Made by a program: the position numbers and the translations under genes. The notes under the pieces were generated by a model. That model had not been told where the DNA came from. It was given only the letters and a program-made list of their open reading frames with translations, and made no database searches. From Lentzea guizhouensis (lineage in GTDB: Bacteria; Actinomycetota; Actinomycetes; Mycobacteriales; Pseudonocardiaceae), in assembly GCF_001701025.1 (NCBI RefSeq), contig NZ_CP016793.1, positions 372,001 to 436,000 of the forward strand: a stretch of DNA of 64,000 bases. The letters run 5' to 3'. This document shows, piece by piece, positions 28,723 through 38,290 of this stretch; positions within the stretch are counted from its first letter, which is position 1; each line of letters opens with the position of its first letter.

Positions 28723-30593
28723 GACAGCTCCTCGGCGGTGAGGTACTTCTCCAGCTCGGTGCGGTCGAACAGGTCGAGCAGGTCGGAGCGGATCGGGATC
28801 TGCGGTTTCTCCTCGACGGAGGCACCGTCGCCGTCCGCCTTGCACACCAGCAGCTTGCGCCGCCACTCCGCGTCCATCGAGGGGTGGTCGTCGCGGGTGT
28901 GCCCGCCGCGTGACTCGGTGCGCAGCAACGCCGCCTTCGCGACGCACTCCGACACCAGCAACATGTTCCTCAGGTCGAGCGCGAGGTGCCAGCCCGGGTT
29001 GAACTGCTGGTGGCCCTCGACGCTGAGCGACCGCGCCCGTTCCTTGAGCTTCTCCAGGCGCTGCAAGGCCTCTTCCATCTCGCCCGCGCGCCGGATGATG
29101 CCGACGAGGTCGTTCATCGACTGCTGCAGCTCCATGTGCAGCGTGTACGGGTTCTCGCCGCCCTCCTGCTGGAACGGCTTGAGCGCGGTGGCCCGTGCTT
29201 CGGTGACGGTCTCCTCGGCGACGGTGGGACGGTCGCCCAGCGAGCGCACGTACTCCGACGCGCCCGCGCCGGCCCTGCGCCCGAACACCAGCAGGTCCGA
29301 CAACGAGTTGCCGCCCAGCCGGTTGGAGCCGTGCATGCCACCGGAGACCTCACCGGCCGCGAAAAGGCCTGGCACGGCGGAGGATCCGGTGTCCGGGTCG
29401 ACCTCGACGCCGCCCATCACGTAGTGGCAGGTCGGGCCGACCTCCATCGGCTGCGCGGTGATGTCGACGTCGGCCAGCTCCTTGAACTGGTGGTGCATCG
29501 ACGGCAGCCGGCGGCGGATCTCCTCGGCGGGCAGCCGCGTCGACACGTCGAGGAAGACGCCGCCGTGGGGTGACCCGCGCCCGGCCTTGACCTCGGAGTT
29601 GATCGCGCGGGCGACCTCGTCGCGCGGCAGCAGCTCCGGTGGGCGCCGGTTGTTCGCCTGGTCGGTGTACCAGCGGTCGGCTTCCTCCTCGTTGTCGGCG
29701 TACTTGTCCTTGAACACCTCGGGGATGTAGTCGAACATGAACCGCTTGCCGTCGGAGTTGCGCAGCACACCACCGTCACCGCGCACGGACTCGGTGACGA
29801 GGATGCCCTTCACCGACGGCGGCCAGACCATCCCGGTGGGGTGGAACTGGATGAACTCCATGTTGATCAGCGAGGCACCGGCGCGCATCGCGAGCGCGTG
29901 GCCGTCGCCGGTGTACTCCCAGGAGTTCGAGGTGACCTTGAACGACTTGCCGATGCCACCGGTCGCGAGGATCACCGCCGGTGCCTCGAAGAGCACGAAC
30001 CGGCCGGACTCGCGCCAGTAGCCGAACGCGCCGGCGATGCGGTCCCCGTCCTTGGCGAGCTCGGTGACGGTGAACTCCTGGAACACCCGCAGGCGTTCCT
30101 CGTAGTCGCCGAACTCCTTGAAGTCGTCCTGCTGCAACGACACGATCTTCTGCTGCAGCGTGCGGATCAGCTCGAGGCCGGTGCGGTCACCGACGTGCGC
30201 GAGGCGCGGGTACTCGTGACCACCGAAGTTGCGCTGCGAGATCCGGCCGTCCTTGGTGCGGTCGAACAGCGCGCCGTAGGTCTCCAGCTCCCAGACCCGT
30301 TGCGGCGCTTCCTGTGCGTGCAGCTCGGCCATGCGCCAGTTGTTGAGGAACTTGCCGCCGCGCATGGTGTCGCGGAAGTGCACCTGCCAGTTGTCGCTCT
30401 CGTTCGCGTTGCCCATGGCGGCGGCGATCCCGCCCTCGGCCATGACGGTGTGGGCCTTGCCGAACAACGACTTGCAGAGAACGGCGGTGCGCAGGCCGTG
30501 CTCACGGGCCTCGATCGCGGCACGCAGACCGGCACCACCCGCGCCGATCACGAGAACGTCGAACGAATGCCTTTCCAGCTCGGGCAAAACCAC
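28719..30593 (-). CDS. sdhA: Succinate dehydrogenase flavoprotein subunit (Sdh1 type)
   Basis: The catalytic subunit oxidising succinate to fumarate. The protein is 624 residues. Seen: the FAD dinucleotide fold VLVIGAGGAGLRAAIEA, His48 in KAHTVMAEGGI for covalent FAD attachment, the active-site region QFHPTG, and TCHYVMGGVEVD plus GSNRLGGNSL near the C-terminal FAD contacts. It has the long form seen in Rv0248c. The order on the transcript is sdhC, sdhA, sdhB with gaps of 3 and -4 bases. Confidence 0.95.
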   Translation of the reverse strand: MVLPELERHSFDVLVIGAGGAGLRAAIEAREHGLRTAVLCKSLFGKAHTVMAEGGIAAAMGNANESDNWQVHFRDTMRGGKFLNNWRMAELHAQEAPQRVWELETYGALFDRTKDGRISQRNFGGHEYPRLAHVGDRTGLELIRTLQQKIVSLQQDDFKEFGDYEERLRVFQEFTVTELAKDGDRIAGAFGYWRESGRFVLFEAPAVILATGGIGKSFKVTSNSWEYTGDGHALAMRAGASLINMEFIQFHPTGMVWPPSVKGILVTESVRGDGGVLRNSDGKRFMFDYIPEVFKDKYADNEEEADRWYTDQANNRRPPELLPRDEVARAINSEVKAGRGSPHGGVFLDVSTRLPAEEIRRRLPSMHHQFKELADVDITAQPMEVGPTCHYVMGGVEVDPDTGSSAVPGLFAAGEVSGGMHGSNRLGGNSLSDLLVFGRRAGAGASEYVRSLGDRPTVAEETVTEARATALKPFQQEGGENPYTLHMELQQSMNDLVGIIRRAGEMEEALQRLEKLKERARSLSVEGHQQFNPGWHLALDLRNMLLVSECVAKAALLRTESRGGHTRDDHPSMDAEWRRKLLVCKADGDGASVEEKPQIPIRSDLLDLFDRTELEKYLTAEELS

Positions 30594-30596
30594 TCC

Positions 30597-31361
30597 TTAG
30601 TTGATGAAGCGGAGGTCGGAGATCGTTCCCGAGGCGACCAGCGCGACATAGAGGTCGGTGAGGCAGACGAAGATCAGCGAGGCCCACGCGAGCTGCATGT
30701 GCCGGTTGTTGAGCTTCGAGATCTGCGTCCACGTCCAGTACCGGACCGGGTGCTTGGAGAAGTGCTTGAGGCGGCCGCCCGCGATGTGGCGGCACGAGTG
30801 GCACGACAGCGTGTACGCGGCGAGCAGGCCCACGTTCACGAGCAGGATGAGGTTGCCCAGGCCGACACCGGTGCCGAACGCGAGCAGCGCGTCGTAGATG
30901 TTGATCAGCAGCAGGAGCGAGGCCGCGTAGAAGAAGTAGCGGTGCAGGTTCTGCGCGATCAGCGGGAACCGGGTCTCGCCGGTGTACTTCGAGTGCGGCT
31001 CGGCCACGGCGCAGGCGGGCGGGGACGCCCAGGCGGCGCGGTAGTAGGCCTTGCGGTAGTAGTAGCAGGTGATCCGGAAGCCCAGCAGGAACGGGATGAT
31101 CAGCAGCGGCGGGGTCAGGAAGCCGGGCAGCGCCGGGAACCACTGGCCGAAGTGCGATGCCGCGGGGACGCACTCCTCGGTGAGACACGGCGAGTACATC
31201 GGTGTGAGGTAGTGGTACTGGTCGACCCAGTAGTAGTCCCCCTGGAACGTGCGGAACGCCGCGTAGATCGAGATGAGCAGCAGCCCGACGAATGTCGTCA
31301 AGGGCGGCAACCACCATCGGTCCGTGCGCAGAGTCCTGGCGGCGATCTCTGCCCTCGCCAT
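30597..31361 (-). CDS. sdhC: Succinate dehydrogenase membrane anchor (Sdh1C type)
   Basis: A 254-residue membrane subunit with five or so helices, matching the Rv0249c type that replaces classical SdhC/SdhD. Seen: helices at about 18-36, 82-97, 140-160, 168-185 and 222-242, and several conserved His/Cys positions (SCHSCRHIAGG, QNLHRYFFY) suitable for heme or quinone binding. An extracytoplasmic loop carries CLTEEC. It is the first gene of the sdh operon; ATG 31361 follows AGAAAGG. Confidence 0.9.
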   Translation of the reverse strand: MARAEIAARTLRTDRWWLPPLTTFVGLLLISIYAAFRTFQGDYYWVDQYHYLTPMYSPCLTEECVPAASHFGQWFPALPGFLTPPLLIIPFLLGFRITCYYYRKAYYRAAWASPPACAVAEPHSKYTGETRFPLIAQNLHRYFFYAASLLLLINIYDALLAFGTGVGLGNLILLVNVGLLAAYTLSCHSCRHIAGGRLKHFSKHPVRYWTWTQISKLNNRHMQLAWASLIFVCLTDLYVALVASGTISDLRFIN

Positions 31362-31403
31362 TGCTCACCTTTCTGGGGGTCCACGCCGTTGTGGAGGAAC
31401 GAC

Positions 31404-31432
31404 CACGGCCCCCGCGTCAGGCGGGGGCCGTG
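31404..31432 (-). terminator. Hairpin terminator
   Basis: CACGGCCCCCGC and GCGGGGGCCGTG form a perfect 12-bp stem with loop GTCAG. It lies just past the end of the small gene at 31447 and before the sdhC start, so it separates the two transcripts. Confidence 0.8.
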
Positions 31433-31446
31433 TGATCAGCCGGTGA

Positions 31447-31737
31447 TCAGGTCCGGTGGCGGTAGCCACCGAGTCCTTCGTCGTCCGCGTCCTTCCACAA
31501 CGACTCGTCGTAGGGCGTGTCCGGCACGACCACGACCTCGCGCTCCACTCGGGGTGCTTCGCGCTGCCGCGGCGTGCTCAGGTCGACGAGCTCGGTGGCG
31601 TCGATGTCCATGCGTTCTACGTCGTTGGCGAGCCGCTGCACCGCGGCCACATCGCCGTACTTGGCGCGCAACGAGCTGACGCAGTGCCTCATCTGACCGA
31701 TGACCCGGCGCAGTTCGACGATCTCCGTGGACGTCAT
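31447..31737 (-). CDS. Small conserved-type protein of unknown function
   Basis: A 96-residue protein. Residues 1-50 (STEIVELRRVIGQMRHCVSSLRAKYGDVAAVQRLANDVERMDID) are amphipathic helices suggesting a helical hairpin; the rest is charged and probably disordered, ending in GGYRHRT. No family recognised. ATG 31737 has CGGAGGTGTC before it and is chosen over the upstream GTG/ATG starts. It is divergent from edd across 227 bases, in which I see no clear operator. Confidence 0.7.
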   Translation of the reverse strand: MTSTEIVELRRVIGQMRHCVSSLRAKYGDVAAVQRLANDVERMDIDATELVDLSTPRQREAPRVEREVVVVPDTPYDESLWKDADDEGLGGYRHRT

Positions 31738-31964
31738 GGGACACCTCCGTTCCAAGGTCGTGCCCCGCACTCTGCCCAATCTCAAGCCATGTGACAAGCA
31801 CCACACGCCAAGATTCAAAACTGGCCGCCTCCCACTTACTGAATCGTTTTTGTGTCGGCGACCAGCAATGACTTACTGTGTGTGGCGTCACGCCCGTCCG
31901 TGGGACGCCACCGTTGTCGTCTCGTAAGGGCCCCACCACGGCCCGTGATGACCCGGAGAGCCCC

Positions 31965-33821
31965 ATGAGCCAACTGCATCCCGTTCTGACAGAGGTGACG
32001 CGCCGGATCGCCGCCAGGAGCGCCGACTCCCGTCGCGTCTACCTCGAACGCGTGGCCGCGGCAGCGCAGGACGGCACGTCCCGGTCCGGCTTCGCGTGCA
32101 GCAACCTGGCGCACGGTTTCGCCGGTATCACCGGCGGTGACAAGGCGGCCCTGCGCGCCCTGCGCAAGTCGAACATCGCGATCGTGTCGTCCTACAACGA
32201 CATGCTGTCGGCCCACCAGCCGTTCCAGGAGTACCCGGCCTGGATCAAGGACTCCGTGCGCGAGGCCGGTGGCGTGTCCCAGTTCGCGGGCGGCGTGCCC
32301 GCGATGTGCGACGGCATCACCCAGGGCCGCGAGGGCATGGAGCTGTCGCTGTTCAGCCGCGACGTCATCGCCATGTCGACCGGTGTGGCGCTGTCGCACG
32401 AGATGTTCGACGCCGCGGTGCTCCTGGGCGTGTGCGACAAGATCGTGCCGGGCCTGCTGATCGGCGCGCTGTCGTTCGGCCACCTGCCGTCGATCCTGGT
32501 GCCCGCCGGCCCGATGTCGTCCGGCCTGTCGAACAAGGAGAAGGCGCGCGTCCGGCAGCTCTACGCGGAGGGCAAGGCCACCCGCGAGGAGCTCCTCGAC
32601 GCCGAGGCCGCCTCGTACCACTCCCCCGGCACCTGCACGTTCTACGGCACCGCGAACTCGAACCAGATGGTCGTCGAGGTCATGGGCCTGCACCTGCCGG
32701 GCGCCTCCTTCGTACCGCCAGGGACTTCCCTGCGCCGCGCCCTGACCGAGCACGCCGCCCGCCGCGCCGTCGAGATGGCCCGCGGTGACGGCTACACCCC
32801 GATCGCGCACATCGTCGACGAGAAGGCCGTGGTCAACGGCGTTGTGGCCCTGCTGGCCACCGGCGGCTCCACGAACCACACGATGCACCTGGTCGCCGTC
32901 GCGGCCGCCGCGGGCATCGAGCTGAGCTGGGACGACTTCTCCGACCTGTCCTCGGTCGTGCCGCTGATCGCGCGGGTCTACCCCAACGGCAGCGCCGACA
33001 TCAACCACTTCCAGGCCGCCGGCGGCGTCCAGTTCGTGGTCGGCACCCTGCTCGACGCGGGCCTGCTGCACGGCGACGTCAACACCGTCGCCGGCTTCGG
33101 CCTGGACCGCTACCGCCAGGAGCCCGCTCTGGTCGACGGCGAGCTGGTGTGGCTCGACTCCCCCGGCCACAGCCTCGACGAGAACGTCCTGCGCCCCGCC
33201 TCGGCCCCGTTCGCCGCCGACGGAGGCCTGCGCATGCTGTCGGGCAACCTCGGCCGCTCGGTCATCAAGGTCTCGGCGGTGGCCTCCGAGAACCACGTCG
33301 TCGAGGCCCCGGCCCGCGTGTTCACCACGCAGGAGGCGTTCCAGGAGGCCTTCAAGGCAGGCGAGCTCGACCGCGACGTGGTCGTCGTCGTCCGCCAGCA
33401 GGGCCCCCAGGCCAACGGCATGCCCGAGCTCCACAAGCTCACCCCACCGCTCGGCGTGCTGATGGACCGCGGCTTCAAGGTCGCCCTGGTCACCGACGGC
33501 CGCATGTCCGGCGCCTCGGGCAAGATCCCGGCGGCGATCCAGCTGACCCCGGAAGCCGCGGTCGGCGGCCCACTCGGCCGGGTCCGCGACGGCGACATCG
33601 TCCGGCTCGACGCCACCGCCGGCACCCTCGAGGTCCAGGTCTCCGCCGACGAGCTGGCCGCCCGCCCGCTCGTGGACTTCCCGCCGACCGGCCGCGAGTG
33701 GGTCGGCACGGGCCGCGAACTGTTCGCCGCACTGCGCCGGAGCGTGGGACCGGCGGACCGCGGGGCAACCGTGTTCGGCCCGATCACCGCCGACCACTTC
33801 GCCCCCGTCACGCACCACTGA
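31965..33821 (+). CDS. edd: 6-phosphogluconate dehydratase
   Basis: Edd dehydrates 6-phosphogluconate to KDPG, the first specific step of the Entner-Doudoroff pathway. The protein is 618 residues. Seen: the IlvD/Edd signature with cluster cysteines in [11 protein letters not shown] and [11 protein letters not shown], then [15 protein letters not shown] and [13 protein letters not shown] near the C terminus. Edd, rather than dihydroxyacid dehydratase, is indicated by the length and by eda downstream. ATG 31965 follows GGAGAG. The gap to eda is 534 bases and full of repeats, so the two may not be a simple operon. Confidence 0.95.
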   Translation: MSQLHPVLTEVTRRIAARSADSRRVYLERVAAAAQDGTSRSGFACSNLAHGFAGITGGDKAALRALRKSNIAIVSSYNDMLSAHQPFQEYPAWIKDSVREAGGVSQFAGGVPAMCDGITQGREGMELSLFSRDVIAMSTGVALSHEMFDAAVLLGVCDKIVPGLLIGALSFGHLPSILVPAGPMSSGLSNKEKARVRQLYAEGKATREELLDAEAASYHSPGTCTFYGTANSNQMVVEVMGLHLPGASFVPPGTSLRRALTEHAARRAVEMARGDGYTPIAHIVDEKAVVNGVVALLATGGSTNHTMHLVAVAAAAGIELSWDDFSDLSSVVPLIARVYPNGSADINHFQAAGGVQFVVGTLLDAGLLHGDVNTVAGFGLDRYRQEPALVDGELVWLDSPGHSLDENVLRPASAPFAADGGLRMLSGNLGRSVIKVSAVASENHVVEAPARVFTTQEAFQEAFKAGELDRDVVVVVRQQGPQANGMPELHKLTPPLGVLMDRGFKVALVTDGRMSGASGKIPAAIQLTPEAAVGGPLGRVRDGDIVRLDATAGTLEVQVSADELAARPLVDFPPTGREWVGTGRELFAALRRSVGPADRGATVFGPITADHFAPVTHH

Positions 33822-33868
33822 CCAATATATCGGCCGCGAAATCCCCTGCCGCCTGCTCGCTGACCTGC

Positions 33869-33920
33869 GCCTTAGCAATGAGACTTTGGACGACGACCGC
33901 AAACGTCTCATTGCTAAGGC
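33869..33920. repeat. Dispersed inverted-repeat element, copy B
   Basis: GCCTTAGCAATGAGAC (33869-33884) and its exact complement (33905-33920) make a 16-bp perfect stem around the 20-base loop that holds the family core GACGACCGCAAA. The arms differ from those of copy D at several positions, but pairing is kept. It lies 47 bases beyond the edd stop and could also end that transcript. Confidence 0.8.
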
Positions 33921-33967
33921 ACGGCGAAGCTCGACCACGACGCGTCCGCCGGCCCGGCTTCTCAGCT

Positions 33968-34026
33968 AGCTCGCCACCTGAGCGAGCTCGCCACCTGAGC
34001 GAGCTCGCCACCTGAGCGAGCTCGCC
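33968..34026. repeat. 17-bp tandem repeat, 3.5 copies
   Basis: AGCTCGCCACCTGAGCG is repeated exactly at 33968, 33985 and 34002, followed by AGCTCGCC at 34019-34026. The unit contains AGCTCGC/GCGAGCT, so successive copies can pair with each other. The copy number is likely to vary between strains. Confidence 0.9.
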
Positions 34027-34176
34027 GACCCAGGCCGGCTCACCTGAGCCCAGAGCCAACCCACCCGAGGCGGGCTCGCCCAGCCAAGGCCAGCTCACCT
34101 CGCCGCCCCGCCAGCCCACCGAAGCGACGACCTGCCCGCCAGCTCGTCCCGGACCCGACCGCCCCAGCTCACCAGC

Positions 34177-34220
34177 CTTTGCAACGAGTCTTTTGCGGGC
34201 GACCGCAAACGTCTTTTGCA
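34177..34220. repeat. Dispersed inverted-repeat element, copy C
   Basis: CTTTGCAACGAGTCTTTTGCGG is followed by GCGA and CCGCAAACGTCTTTTGCA. The inner arms TTTGCGG (34192-34198) and CCGCAAA (34203-34209) form a perfect 7-bp hairpin with a GCGA loop, while the outer arms pair poorly. The core matches copies A, B and D. It creates a false start (MQRVFCGR) upstream of eda. Confidence 0.7.
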
Positions 34221-34355
34221 TCCCGACAGGCGGGACGAGCAGCGCAACAGCAGGAGGGTCAGTGGGCGAGCAGCCAGGCGGCGGTGAGAGGGTCGACATC
34301 AGTGCGGCAGCGCGGCCGACCGCGATATATCGGTTTTCGATCAAGGAGAGCACCA

Positions 34356-35003
34356 GTGACCAGCGGTGACATTTCGAGGGCGACCACCGGGGCGGACCTG
34401 CTCGCGCTGTCGCCCGTCATCCCCGTCGTCGTGGTCGACGACGCCGACCACGCCGTGCCGCTCGCCCAGGCGCTGCTGCGCGGTGGCGTTCGCGTCATCG
34501 AGCTCACGCTGCGCACCCCGGCCGCGCTCGCCGCGATCGAGAACGTCGCCCGCGAGGTGCCGGACATCGTGATCGGCGCGGGCACCGTCACCGCGCCCGA
34601 GCACGCCGAGCAGGCGGCCAAGGCGGGGGCGGCGTTCCTCGTCACGCCCGGCACGACCGAGCGGGTGCTCGACGCCGCCGACGCGACCGGGCTGCCGTAC
34701 CTGCCGGGTGCCGCGACCGTGTCCGAGGTGATGCGGCTGGCCGAGCGCGGGCTGAGCGCGCTCAAGTTCTTCCCGGCCGAGGCGGCGGGTGGCGTCGACT
34801 ACCTGAAGTCGATCGGCGGGCCGATCCCCCACGTGCGCTTCTGCCCGACCGGCGGCATCACCCCGCAGACGGCGCCGAACTACCTCAAGCTGCCCAACGT
34901 CGGCTGCGTCGGCGGCTCCTGGCTCGCCCCCAAGGACGCACTGCAGGCCGGTGACTGGGACCGCATCGAGACGCTCGCCCGTGAGGCCAGCCAGCTCGGC
35001 TGA
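34356..35003 (+). CDS. eda: KDPG aldolase
   Basis: Eda splits 2-keto-3-deoxy-6-phosphogluconate to pyruvate and glyceraldehyde-3-phosphate, completing the Entner-Doudoroff pathway begun by edd. The protein is 215 residues, normal length. Seen: catalytic Glu49 in VIELTLRT, Schiff-base Lys137 in SALKFFPAEAAGG and the phosphate loop CPTGGIT. GTG 34356 follows AAGGAGAG. A longer frame starting at 34179 lies in a repeat element and is rejected. Confidence 0.95.
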   Translation: MTSGDISRATTGADLLALSPVIPVVVVDDADHAVPLAQALLRGGVRVIELTLRTPAALAAIENVAREVPDIVIGAGTVTAPEHAEQAAKAGAAFLVTPGTTERVLDAADATGLPYLPGAATVSEVMRLAERGLSALKFFPAEAAGGVDYLKSIGGPIPHVRFCPTGGITPQTAPNYLKLPNVGCVGGSWLAPKDALQAGDWDRIETLAREASQLG

Positions 35004-35088
35004 CCCGGCGTCAGGCACAGAAGTCCGCGGGCACGGCGTCCAAGGCGAAACGGCGCCGCGCCCGCCACCTCCACCCGCACAGCAACGA

Positions 35089-37616
35089 TCAGGACCACAA
35101 GGCGGCGACGAGCTCGGCTCGTCCGGTGATGGCGAGCTTGCGGTAAGCACTCGACAGGTGCAGCTCGACCGTGCGGCGGGTCAGGTGCAGGGTCTCGGCG
35201 ATCTGCCTGTTCGTCAGCCCCTGCGCCGCCATCCGCGCGACCCGGTTCTCCTGCTTGGTCAGGCCCTGCACCTGCTCGTCCTCGCCGTGCACCTCGTCAC
35301 CGGCGAGCTTGGCCAGCGGGTGCGCGCTGAGCTGCCGCGCCAGCTCGAACGCCCGGCGCAGGTGCGGGGCCGCGGCGTCGGTGCGGCCCTTGCGGCGCAG
35401 GTGGTGCCCGAGCCAGTACAGCGACTGGGCGTGCAGCAACCGGTGCGGTGTCGCGGTGAGGACCTGTTCCGCGTCGACCAGGACGTCGACGTCGTCGGTG
35501 CTGATGCCGACGCTCATCAACGCCGTGCCGACCACCCGCGGCGACCCCCACCGCTTGGCCAGGTCGAGCTCCTCGTGCGCGAGCCGGGCGGCGTCGTCGC
35601 GGTTGCCCAGCGCCAGGTACGCGCGCACGGCGTGGTGGCGCCACGGCATCAGCGCCGGGTTCGGCATCTCCCGCGAGGCCAGGCGCCGGCCGGCTTCCAG
35701 CAGGTCCTCCAGCGCGCCCTCCGCGTGGCACGACGCGAGCTTGAGCCGGCCGCGCGCGTAGACGACGTTGATGTGCTGCAACAGTTCGCCGTCCGCGGTG
35801 ACCAGCGGGGCGGCCTCGTCGAACTGTCCCATCTCGATGCACACCTCGGCGAGCTTCGCGGTGGCCAGCAGGACCGAGGGGCAGTCCAGGTTGCCGGTCG
35901 AGACCGGCGGCGTCAGGAACGTGTAGGCACGCGCGAGGTCACCGTTGTTGTGGAAGGCGCAGGCTCGGGCGATCATGCTGAGCATGCCGCGGCGCAGGTG
36001 CGGGTCGTGTGCGACCGGCGCGGTGCTGTGGGTGAGCCAGAGCCTGTTGCTGTGCTCGGGGTCGTCGCCGAGCACCGGCACCAGGAACGTGAACAGGTGC
36101 GACTCGCCGAAGACGTCGACCCAGCCGCCCTCCAACGCCTCCAGCGCGTGCCCGACGGCGTCGGCGGAGGAGTCACCGCTGCGGGCGTTGCCGACGGCGA
36201 GCAACGCCGACCGCGCGCGTTGCAGGTCGGGGTTCTGCGGCAGCTCGCCGACGAGGTCGTCGAAGTACTTGCCGGCACAGTTCGCCATCCGCGCGTCGCG
36301 GTTGGCCGCCAGCAGGTAGGTGGTGCAGACGAGGTTCCAGACCAGGTCGCGGTCCTCCGGCAGCAGCCGGGCGATGACCATGATCGCGAGCGAGACGGCG
36401 AAGTGGGCGTCCGAGCCGGTGCACATGCGCTGGATCAACGACAGCGCGACGTTCGCGGCGAGCTGCGGGTCCTCGCACCGCATCAACGCGTCGCGCACGC
36501 GGTCGCGGCCGAGCTTGTTGTCCCGCAAGTGTTCCGCGTGTCCGAGCTCGACCTCGATCGACAGCCGGTCCTCTTCGGACAGGTGCTCTTCGAGAGCCCG
36601 TTCCAGGTGTTCGACGCCGCCGACCTCACGCAGCAGGCCGACGGCCCAGGGCAAGCGGACGGACCTGGCCTTGAGCACGTGCTCGGCGACGCGCTCGCCA
36701 GGGGCGTCGGACTCGAACAACAGCTTGGCGGCGCGGGCGTGCGCGGCGGAACGGACGGCGACCGGCATGTCGGCGAGGATGCTGTTGCGCACGAACGGAT
36801 GCCGGAACGTCAGCGGGTCGGTGTCGGCGAGCACGCCGAGGCGGACGAGCGTGTCGACGGCGGGCAACGCGTCGAACCCGGTGAGCGCGGACAGCAGGTC
36901 GAGACCGGCGTCGGCGTCCAGCACGGCGGCGGAACGGGCGACCTCGGCGGCACCGCTGTACTCGCGCAGCCGCATGCCGATCATCTCACCGACCGCGGCC
37001 GAACCCTCGCCTTCCTCGCGCAGCAGGGCTTGCAGCAGGTAGGGGTTGCCGCCGGTGAGCTCGTGGCAACGGCCGGGGTCGCGGTCGGTGAGCTGCGCGA
37101 TGGTCGCGACGTCGAGGCCGTCGAGGTCGATGCGCCGCGGGTGGGCACCGGCGATCTCGGGGAGCGTGACCTCGTCCGTCGCCAGGTAGCCGGGCGACGC
37201 GCCGAGTGCGATGACGACCGGCAGGCCCTGCAGCCGTGGCCGCAGGTAGGCGAGTGCGCGCTTGGAGAACGTGTCCGCGACGTGCACGTCGTCGATGACC
37301 ATGAGGATCGGGCCCTGGCGAGCGGAGCTCGCTGCACGGGAGTAGAGCTCTTCGAGGTCGCGTTCGTTCGCCAGGCACGGGCGAGCTGCCGCACGACGGC
37401 GCCGGGCAGGTGGCTCTCCAGGCGGGAGCTCTGGGCGAGGCGGACGGTGAACCCGCGGCGACGGGCCTCCGCGCTGAACGCGTCGAGCAGCGCGGTTTTG
37501 CCGATCCCGAACCCGCCGGCGACGACCACGCAGGACGCGACGCCTTCGAGCGCGTCGTCCAGCAGACGTCCGAGCGTCGCGAGCTCCGCGTCGCGACCGA
37601 GCAGTGGAGATGTCAC
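35089..37616 (-). pseudogene. Large ATPase LuxR-type (LAL) regulator, frameshifted
   Basis: A MalT-like regulator of about 842 residues. The N terminus is in one frame: MTSPLLGRDAELATLGRLL, then P-loop GGFGIGKTALLD near 33-45. Near base 37375 the coding continues one frame away (ANERDLEELYSRAASS, then Walker B PILMVIDDVH). The rest is intact: winged helix, TPR-like repeats and a C-terminal LuxR HTH with LTKQENRVARMAAQGLTNRQIAET. One base appears to be missing in a C-rich spot (CGTGCCTGG). If real, the gene is inactive; if a sequencing error, it is a normal regulator. It converges on eda, with 85 bases between. Confidence 0.8.
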
Positions 37617-37719
37617 CTCTGCTTACCCCTGCCTTCGGTACCGAGAGGACCGCGGCTCGAAGGGTTCGGTGTTCCTTCGGTGCGGACCGTAGAGACCTGC
37701 GCTTCGCCGTCGGGCAAAC

Positions 37720-37733
37720 TTACCCACAGGTAA
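37720..37733. promoter_or_regulatory. Small inverted repeat upstream of the LAL regulator
   Basis: TTACC-CACA-GGTAA is a perfect 5-4-5 palindrome, 104 bases before the LAL start and about the same distance beyond the anti-sigma gene. It is the only clear symmetric site in bases 37617-37839. Its role is unknown; autoregulation by a LuxR-type protein is possible. Confidence 0.25.
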
Positions 37734-37839
37734 CGGTGGACGGAACTGTCCACGACTCGGGACAGCGAGCCGGGGAGCAGCGATGATCTTCGCCAGGCTG
37801 GTGCGCGGGTGGCTCCGCCTGGCCTGCGTGCTCACCCGC

Positions 37840-38286
37840 TCACACGTGCCGGAAAAGGACGAACGGCGTGCTGACGGAGACGCCCTCCGCCCTGAGCAGG
37901 CTGTCGAGCTCGACCGGGTCGCTGGGGTGCGCCGCGAGCGACTCGACCACCGAGAGAACCGCGGCCACGGCCACCACGATGCCGGCCACCACCAGCATGA
38001 TGCTGCGCGTGACGCCGCAGGGCCTCGGTGGACCGAGCGAGCTGACGGACTGCCTCAGCACGGGCGTGAACACACCGAAGTCGGCCGCGTCGCCCTGGCA
38101 GCCCTCGCACCCGGCTAGGTGCCGGGCGAAGACCTCCCGCTGCGCCGGGTCGAGCACTCCCAGCACGTACGCCGCGACGTCACCGCACGGACCTTCGCCC
38201 GTGCGGTCTTCCGCGTCTTCGGTGTCCTCCACGTCCGTCACGTGCCCGAACTGCGCGGGCCCGTGTCCTGGTTGACGTGTCACCAT
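37840..38286 (-). CDS. Zinc-finger anti-sigma factor, membrane-bound
   Basis: A 148-residue protein following the ECF sigma gene by 4 bases. Seen: a zf-HC2-type zinc-binding region GPCGDVAAYVLGVLD followed by RHLAGCEGCQ (His-x3-Cys-x2-Cys), a single transmembrane helix (about 94-113, RSIMLVVAGIVVAVAAVLSVV) and a short outer part. This is the layout of ZAS-domain anti-sigma factors that hold the sigma factor at the membrane until a signal arrives. The upstream GGAG lies in the end of the sigma gene. Confidence 0.88.
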   Translation of the reverse strand: MVTRQPGHGPAQFGHVTDVEDTEDAEDRTGEGPCGDVAAYVLGVLDPAQREVFARHLAGCEGCQGDAADFGVFTPVLRQSVSSLGPPRPCGVTRSIMLVVAGIVVAVAAVLSVVESLAAHPSDPVELDSLLRAEGVSVSTPFVLFRHV

Positions 38287-38290
38287 CGCG

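Larger units (their letters stand above)
33822..34355. other. Gene-free, repeat-rich interval between edd and eda
   Basis: No protein-like frame is present over 534 bases. The interval contains the word AATATATCGG just after the edd stop, inverted-repeat element copy B (33869-33920), a 17-bp tandem repeat (33968-34026), a Pro/Gly-like CCACCGAGG-rich stretch, element copy C (34177-34220), and GATATATCGG (34324-34333) shortly before the eda ribosome binding site AAGGAGAG. Apparent frames starting in copy C arise from the repeat. Confidence 0.7.

Noticed and set aside
33968..34026. Possible CRISPR array
   Set aside because: The 17-bp units are directly adjacent without spacers and no cas gene is present; it is a simple tandem repeat.
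34179..34355. N-terminal extension of eda starting MQRVFCGR
   Set aside because: It begins inside inverted-repeat copy C, reads as low-complexity sequence, and a strong ribosome binding site precedes GTG 34356. A similar false start occurs in copy D near 40372.
37783..38118. Plus-strand frame opposite the anti-sigma gene
   Set aside because: Arg/His-rich shadow; the minus strand has a zinc-finger and membrane-helix anti-sigma protein coupled to a sigma factor.
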